DNA of 64,000 nucleotides from Pardosa pseudoannulata (Eukaryota; Arthropoda; Arachnida; Araneae; Lycosidae): the NCBI GenBank assembly GCA_032207245.1, contig CM063510.1:157921758-157985757 (forward strand). The letters are read 5' to 3'. The position numbers and the translations under genes are program-made. The notes under the pieces are model-generated. The model was not told the DNA's origin. It saw only the letters and a list, made by a program, of their open reading frames with translations, and did no database searches. Below are positions 57,501 to 64,000 of this stretch, piece by piece. Positions within the stretch are counted from its first letter, which is position 1, and every line of letters starts with the position of its first letter.

Positions 57501-57842
57501 AACATATATATATATTTATATATATATATATAATGTTGCTATGTTACTTATTAAACAGTTGTTCAGAGTAAGGTATGTAAAAGATATTTAGCAATCTATA
57601 ACGATCACACACATCACACCACACATTTAAAGAAAAAGAATATGAAAAGTTTGTGAACTGGAACTTTTTTTTTTTTTTTTTGGAAGAGATAAAATAAGTA
57701 TTAAATTTTCACAGGGGGCCATTAAAGCATAAATCTTAAGGCTCTTTCTAATCATATAACTAATGTGTTGAGAAATAATTTATTGTGTGGCATATAAATA
57801 TATGTATGTATATGTGTGTGTATGTATAAATATATAAATAAA
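57501..57842. repeat. TA/TATG microsatellite blocks
   Basis: (TA)n at 57,501-57,533 and TATG/TGTG repeats at 57,796-57,842, with a T-run of about 20 near 57,666. Confidence 0.85.
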
Positions 57843-60649
57843 TTATTGACATAAACAAAAAAATTTTTAAATAAATAATACTTTAAAAATAATTGAAAAT
57901 TATACTGACATTCATTCATTTCCAGACTTCAAGGAAAACATTAAGATATATAAAAATCTGTAGTATGGTTTCTATGAGAAAAAAAAATTAAAACCTTAAA
58001 ATTTTCATGCTCTACATGAAATATGAAGCAATAATCCATTTACAACATTAACAAGCTGCCTTGATTAGCACTCTAGTTGAAGTAAAATAATAACACTAAG
58101 AAATATGTATCATATATAACACAAATACTTTTAAAATCATTTATTTAATAAGAAAAACTGTATTTATTTAATAACCCATTTATTAATATTTTGCAGGTAT
58201 GGCATAAAATAGTGCTATTTATACATTTACTTTTTCATACAAATAATAGCTGAAAAAGAAATTAAAATATAGCAGCCATGAATATCCATGAGTATAACAA
58301 AAGTGTTACCATGATTAAAAAAAAAAAACCACAAATGTGTAAAAAACATACATTTAAGTAAGAGGCACCATACAAAGAATCAATAATACTGTAAAAAGAA
58401 TACAGAACAAAAGTATTAGCATTAAGGATAACGGCATTAAGTAGGGACACTTAATTCAAGAATCAAAAGTTTAAAAAAATAACAGGAAATAGTTTTAATG
58501 AATTCATATTCTATTACTCGTCTATGATTTGTGTAAGTAATATGGGTATATCCAAGTAATACCAAGAAAAAGCAAATGCAAAGAATGCCATCCATCTTAA
58601 ATCTGCTCAATTATTTTCTTCTAAAATATAGATATTGATTTGGCTATTACATTAATAGAGAAGTATCCAATAAATATATATTTTCTAGTCATAGATAATT
58701 GAATAACAGAACCTGAAACATGTAAGAAAAGTGCCAACATGTCAAATGCAGTTTGAATAGCAGCACTAATACTTTTTTTTTTTAATTACATTCTATAAAA
58801 ATTTATATATTTTAAGATTTATCATTTTTTTAGAAGTCAGAATAAAAATTATAAGTGCTAACAAAGAAACCTAAACATATTAAAGTACTATATTATGAAT
58901 AAAAGATATAAAAATAATATTCTCTTAGGGATTTTTGCTTAAAATAGAAGTAAAAAGAAAATAGCAATAAATTTAATACAGTGACATTTACCTTCAATTA
59001 GTGGGAGAAAATAACATCATCATTCCATATGTGCACACAGGCATATCTATGCAAACATTAGTCTTTTTAAAGTCAAGAAAGAATAAATAATTATACTTGG
59101 AATAATTTTTTTACTTGATAATTAAAAAAAAAGTGTAGAAAAAAAAGAATTTTTTTTTTAGAACGAGAAATTTTTTACCCATTTGATGATAAATTATTTA
59201 CAAAATATTAACTATGAAAAAGATATGCATTAAAAATTTTATCTGTATGTTGTTCTGAAATTTGGCATATTGCAAGAATCAATTTGTAATAAATGTGAAT
59301 CTAGCAAAGAATTGCAAATTAACTAAATATTTTCTCTCTCTAAGAAAAAGAAATTTTTTTTAATTATTCCCACACTTAATACAATGAATGCTGTGTTTTG
59401 AAATCCTGGCAATCATCAAATACTATGGATGTCTGCATTTACGTTTCTATGAAGACTAAATTCTTTGATTTTGTTCTTACATTTCTTTTAATCAATGATA
59501 CATCTATAAATTAAATGTAATTTGCAAGAACATATAGGCAGAAAGGCTATTTAATAATTACTGTAATTTTTAATAGTCTGATGCAATACAAGCATTACAC
59601 TTAAAATACAACACATTCTAGCTTACTGTAAATAATTTTTTTAAATATATTAACTCACTTTACATGTTTTAGAAAACAAGTCATAAAGTATGTATACATG
59701 TCTATAAATCGATTCAAAACAAAATTTAATATAATTATGATGTTTCAATTTGAATGGCACAAAGTAGCTTAAAATGGCTAAAATACTATCTAGAGTACCA
59801 GACATAACTAATTTTTAAATAAAATTTAGTCAAAAAGGTGAAAATTATTTTAGTGGTGATTTCTTTAAGTGCATTATAGAAATAATATGTATAATGAAAA
59901 GAAAAACAGATTGGAGAGCTTACAATTAGAGATATTATAAGCTAAGAGTCCTGCTATAGATTTATTATAGTCTGTTACAATAAATAAAATTTGGATATTT
60001 AATATAAAAATGCTTTACAGAATAATTATATTGAACAAAGATATAAATATTTGGCCTCATCAAACTCAACCTTACATAAATTATTAATAAATAGGAAACC
60101 TAATTACAAACATAGGCAAAAATCTTGCGTGCTATACAAATGTTCTTTATAGATTTTATAAAAAAGCTAAATTAGTAAAATAAGCAATTAACATTTTAGC
60201 TGCAACTTATAGTAAAACTAAGACCAACACAAGAACGAAACTGGATATAAAAAAAAATATATATCATTGATACAGAATTTTAAACTGAAATAATTAAAAG
60301 TGAATCTTTAAAATAATACTTTTGAGCATTTTAAAACACTAGTCAGCAGTCACATATTAATAAAACCACAAGGAAAAACATATTACTGTAATGTGATTAT
60401 ATTTTATGATTGAATTATAAAAGATTTACAAAAAAAGAAAATGAACATTTGTTTTAAGTACAAGCTCAAATAAAATCAGCCCAATCCTTCAACAGTTTTT
60501 TTTAACTTCACAAAAATACTGATTGCACACAAATCTCAAGTAAAGAAAATTTCAAATAAGTTTTGATAAGTTGCATACATACAATATAAAGAGATGAAAA
60601 CGTAGTCGCAAAAAAAAAATTAAAGAAAAAGAATTTTGTTATATTTCAG

Positions 60650-60712
60650 GGTTATCTAAAAACTGAGCCATCGCCAGAAATTAATAAACTACAAACAGAA
60701 AACTGTCACTGA
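60650..60712 (+). other. Weak terminal-exon-like patch
   Basis: After the good acceptor GTTATATTTCAG the plus strand reads GYLKTEPSPEINKLQTENCH and TGA, with AATAAA 5 nt later. No upstream partner exon was found, so it stays a tentative note. Confidence 0.22.
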
Positions 60713-60974
60713 TTTCAATAAACAATTAAAACAATAATATTGATGAATGTAACAATTTCAATGCTACAAATACTTGTTTTAAAACTTTTATTTATTTATT
60801 TATTTTTTAAATTTTTACTGCTATTTCATACTTTATCATCAAAGTACACTACAAGTGAGATAACACTACATACAGGAATTTTTTTTTTCTTTAGAATACT
60901 AAAATGTGGAACCTTAAACAAGGTGTTGATAAGTTCTACTCAAGCATTGAAAACATAAGAAGTCATTTTTATAT

Positions 60975-61095
60975 TTATATGTGTGTGTATGTATACACAC
61001 ACACACACATATATATATATACATATATATATATACATAAATCTATAATATGTGTACATGTAAGTGTTTGTATATGCATATACATATACACAATG
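60975..61095. repeat. (CA)n / (TA)n microsatellite
   Basis: GTGTGTATGTATACACACAC followed by TATATACATATA repeats. Confidence 0.9.
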
Positions 61096-61784
61096 AACTA
61101 TTATTTCATAAATATTTATATGCATTTGTATTTGAACAAAGGACTTAATTTTATACTTAAAAAACTATTCAAAACTGCTAAGTAAAGTGAAAAATGAACT
61201 TCTATGAAATCAAAAAACTCATTAATGGTCTATTTTATACAGTATTATAATTAGTACATTACAATGAATGTGTATAATAAATTTTACAAGCAATAAAACA
61301 CATTTTCCTTAATTTGAAAAAAAATGAATCCTTGTCAAGCATTGATACCTTCTTCAAAAAGAAATAGTTTATTTCTGCAGGAGAGACATTTTTATAAATC
61401 TTACTAAATTTATTAATATTGTGTTGAAAATTAAAACCAAAGACAGAAAAGAAATTAGCTCTATAATAATAGAAAAATTCAAATATACTATCAATTAATG
61501 ATAAGAGAAGCCTACAGTGTTTTAAAAGCAAAAGTTACAACTATTTCATTTAAAATTAACAATAATCAATGCTAATCGGTAGAAGTTATTTAGTAGTGAT
61601 AAGAAAAGAACTTGGTTTTATATTTGTCAGAAATTGTTTTAAAGTAACAAGATGTCATAAAACTTAGGCTATTATACTTTGATTTATAAGCAATTGTGAG
61701 ACATGAAATTCAAAGACTAAAGGACAGACTTAATTTTTTTTCAACAACAGGGCTAGTTAAATCAGAACCTGCTACTAAAAGACA

Positions 61785-61860
61785 AATGAATTCTGAATGA
61801 CTACAAACATATATCAGCTGAACTTAAGCCCATTAACTCCCATAGTAAAACACTATGTAT
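61785..61860 (-). repeat. SINE fragment
   Basis: GAATTCTGAATGACTACAAA and AACTTAAGCCCATTAACTCC resemble the inverse SINE body and box B, much decayed. Confidence 0.4.
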
Positions 61861-62434
61861 TCACATTATTAATTTTCTGAAGTATTTCCAATCGTAATAC
61901 ATAAAATATTAATTTCAACCTGTGGTTTTATTTTTAAGTGCACTTAATATCACTAAAACATTAACTTAATAAACAACCTTAATAACATTTACCTCCCATA
62001 ACTGAAGAGAGGAATGATAAATCTAACCTTGTTTGCACAGAATTAAACAGCTGTGTACATTTCATATATTAATAGGAATAGTTTGGAGGAAGCACACAGC
62101 AAAAATTGAGATCCACTTTACTCTTAATAAGAGATTTGTTTTAATTCTGCCTATTGCATTAACATACAAATGATGGTAAAAGCAAATAAGTTTTTCTTGT
62201 TTAAATTATTACAAATTGAAAACAAGAATCTGTATTTCCTCTTTTTGAGGAAAAAAAAAATGGAAGCATAACTATTCATCTGAGATATAACAAATATAAT
62301 TTAAACAACAATAACTGTAGTTCTCTTTATAAGTTAGCAACATATAAAACTTAATGAGCTACCTTTCCCTTTTGATTTACAGCAAGAGGATTAGACAGGG
62401 TGATTGTGTCACTAGTAAAAAAACCCTGAAATTT

Positions 62435-62505
62435 ATACCAGTGGGATTCGAGTCCATGAACTTCAATACGGAAGAGGAAAAAGTCAGCAAAACAAATGCC
62501 AATTT
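62435..62505 (-). repeat. SINE fragment inside a long open frame
   Basis: CAGTGGGATTCGAGTCCATG and AACTTCAATACGGAAGAGG match the inverse box B and anticodon arm of the SINE. The 117-codon plus-strand frame through it (62354-62707) is therefore unlikely to be a gene. Confidence 0.5.
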
Positions 62506-63698
62506 TATTACCCCTTGCCTAGCATTGGGAAAGAGGATAAAACATTCTGAAGTGCCCCAAACTGAAACTAAATCCCAAAATTTAAATGAGAGTCATACCA
62601 GAATGATATCATCATTTTTAACTTTGAATTTTAAACTTACCCTCTCTTTCAACTCACTATACTATGTTTTACTAAAACAGAAACTAGCCAAATTAAAAAA
62701 AAAATAAATAAATAACATCTTTGAATTCAAACTATCAAGGTGAAAAATTTCAACCCAGAAGATATTATTTTTAACCCCAGATGGATAATTGAAAAAAATC
62801 TGGAATTCTGAGATACTTCTCAAGCACATTCACCCCTGATTACAATAGAATATAATCTATTCATAAATTCTTACTACCTCCTTTCTTAGATAATTATTTT
62901 ATCCATCTCATGATTGAAGTATCCTAGAATTACCATTCACTGTATGACTGACTTAAATAAAACCCCACCAACCCCTATACAATATATTTAACAATATGTT
63001 GTTATCATGGATAATATCTCTAATAAGCAAACCCATGGTCATGCATCTCCATGTAACTTCTGTTTAATAATGTATTTAGTTAATGAACAGAGCTTTACAG
63101 CAATTCAATTTGAAACACAAATGCTAAAAATGTACTTTAAGTATCGTTCAGAATACAGACTTGTTAAAACATGAAATACTTTTGATTTTCTATGCATTAT
63201 ATTTGGCTTATTAAAAATTTTCAAATGAAAACTATAAATAATAATAAAATGTAGTAATGAATGTGCATGATTTACAATTTAAAAATCCAAAGATAGAAGC
63301 AGTTAAATGGTGAATTCAGTTAACATTTCAAATATAATTTCACTTTTCAACATTTCATTATGTAATTTCTAAAACTAATTAAAACTGCATTCATATAAAT
63401 AGAAGGCAGAAAGAAGTTAAGCCTTTCCCAATAACTAAATCCATTTATATAAATTAACAGGTTATAAGTTTAATCTCACTTCTTTTCTTTAGATGAAAGT
63501 TGAGATTATGATAGAGTTGGCTGGTTGTTTTAAAAACCAATTTAATTAAATCTTCATATTGCATGTATGCTTACACATTTATCAAAAGATATATTTTTTC
63601 CCCAAAACATATTTGCATGTAGGAAATACAAATATATTTTTCAAGTCAAGAATCATTATTTGCAGTCTAGTTAAAATACTGATTTCTTGCTATACAGG

Positions 63699-63804
63699 AC
63701 ACACTTGTAATGAAATTATTAAAAATTCCACAAACAAAAAGCCCAACTTGGAATGTAAAAGCAGCTTGCTAGTTAAACATGAGAAAGTATGCAAGCCTAA
63801 ATAA
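63699..63804 (+). other. Weak terminal-exon-like patch
   Basis: After TTGCTATACAG the plus strand reads HTCNEIIKNSTNKKPNLECK then SSLLVKHEKVCKPK and TAA, phase 1 in. Three Cys and two His give it a faint zinc-binding look. No partner exon or family. Confidence 0.22.
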
Positions 63805-64000
63805 ACTTAAGAAATGAAAAATACTCACAGTTTGTGACGAACAAGACATTCCCATCATTTGTACATTTTGCTTGAACACAAATTATTTAATATATCACAC
63901 AAGATCTGTGAAATCATGTATTGAATGAGATTCTTCATGAAAGGCTAAGCCATCTCTCATCTGATTTCATACATTTAAATGTTCATGTAGTTAAAATCCT

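Larger units (their letters stand above)
48124..64000. other. AT-rich region without recognised genes
   Basis: About 16 kb with no complete gene and no terminal-inverted-repeat transposon seen, in contrast to the first 48 kb. It contains SINE copies (49.3, 50.2, 53.5, 61.8 and 62.45 kb), microsatellites (54.08, 57.5, 57.8 and 61.0 kb) and small GC-richer patches at about 52,200-52,400 and 54,120-54,230. It could be intergenic, intronic or a long 3' UTR of a gene outside the window. Confidence 0.45.

Noticed and set aside
62354..62707. 117-codon plus-strand frame preceded by TTTACAG
   Set aside because: Its middle is an inverse SINE fragment, so the frame is accidental.

Overview
This is an animal nuclear genome window, probably from an arthropod and possibly an arachnid; the lineage is a low-confidence guess. 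The evidence for a nucleus is spliced genes with GT-AG introns, very AT-rich non-coding DNA, (TA)n microsatellites, tRNA-derived SINEs and several DNA-transposon families. Two genes can be reconstructed completely. They sit head to head around a bidirectional promoter at about 21.1-21.95 kb.

Minus strand, 21,113 down to 2,684: a nine-exon gene for MBIP (MAP3K12-binding inhibitory protein 1, a subunit of the ATAC histone acetyltransferase complex), 280 residues. Every exon junction is in phase. Plus strand, 21,957 to 39,958: a six-exon gene for NCAPD3 (condensin-2 subunit D3), 1,321 residues, with HEAT repeats, a Cnd1-type domain and an SP/TP-containing acidic tail. Its poly(A) signal is 28 nt after the stop codon.

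The introns hold a dense, layered set of mobile DNA, most of it dated by intact target-site duplications (TSDs). There are five hAT-type elements with 8-bp TSDs, three of them keeping a transposase C-terminal remnant. Other elements have 5-bp and 6-bp TSDs. Two are TTAA-flanked piggyBac-like elements, each carrying another transposon inside it. One is a pogo/Tigger-like element flanked by TA. There is also a candidate solo LTR, and tRNA-derived SINEs, one of them nested in a hAT element. NCAPD3 intron 4 has a 2-kb TA-rich array that includes 1,119 consecutive nt without a G on the sense strand.

Right of NCAPD3 (40-47 kb) there are traces of one or two unidentified minus-strand genes, supported only by phase-compatible exons. 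The same stretch has a Helitron-like 3' end, a cluster of dispersed repeats that recur at 0-1.5 kb and 8-9.5 kb, and a GC-rich LTR-like block. From 48 to 64 kb the sequence is AT-rich with no intact terminal-inverted-repeat element that I could see, only SINE fragments, one exact 143-bp duplication and a few weak exon-like patches. I found no clearly new biological system. The most unusual items are the G-free intron tract, the transposon nesting with an empty paralogous site, the duplicated splice acceptor next to MBIP exon 3, and the unidentified exons.
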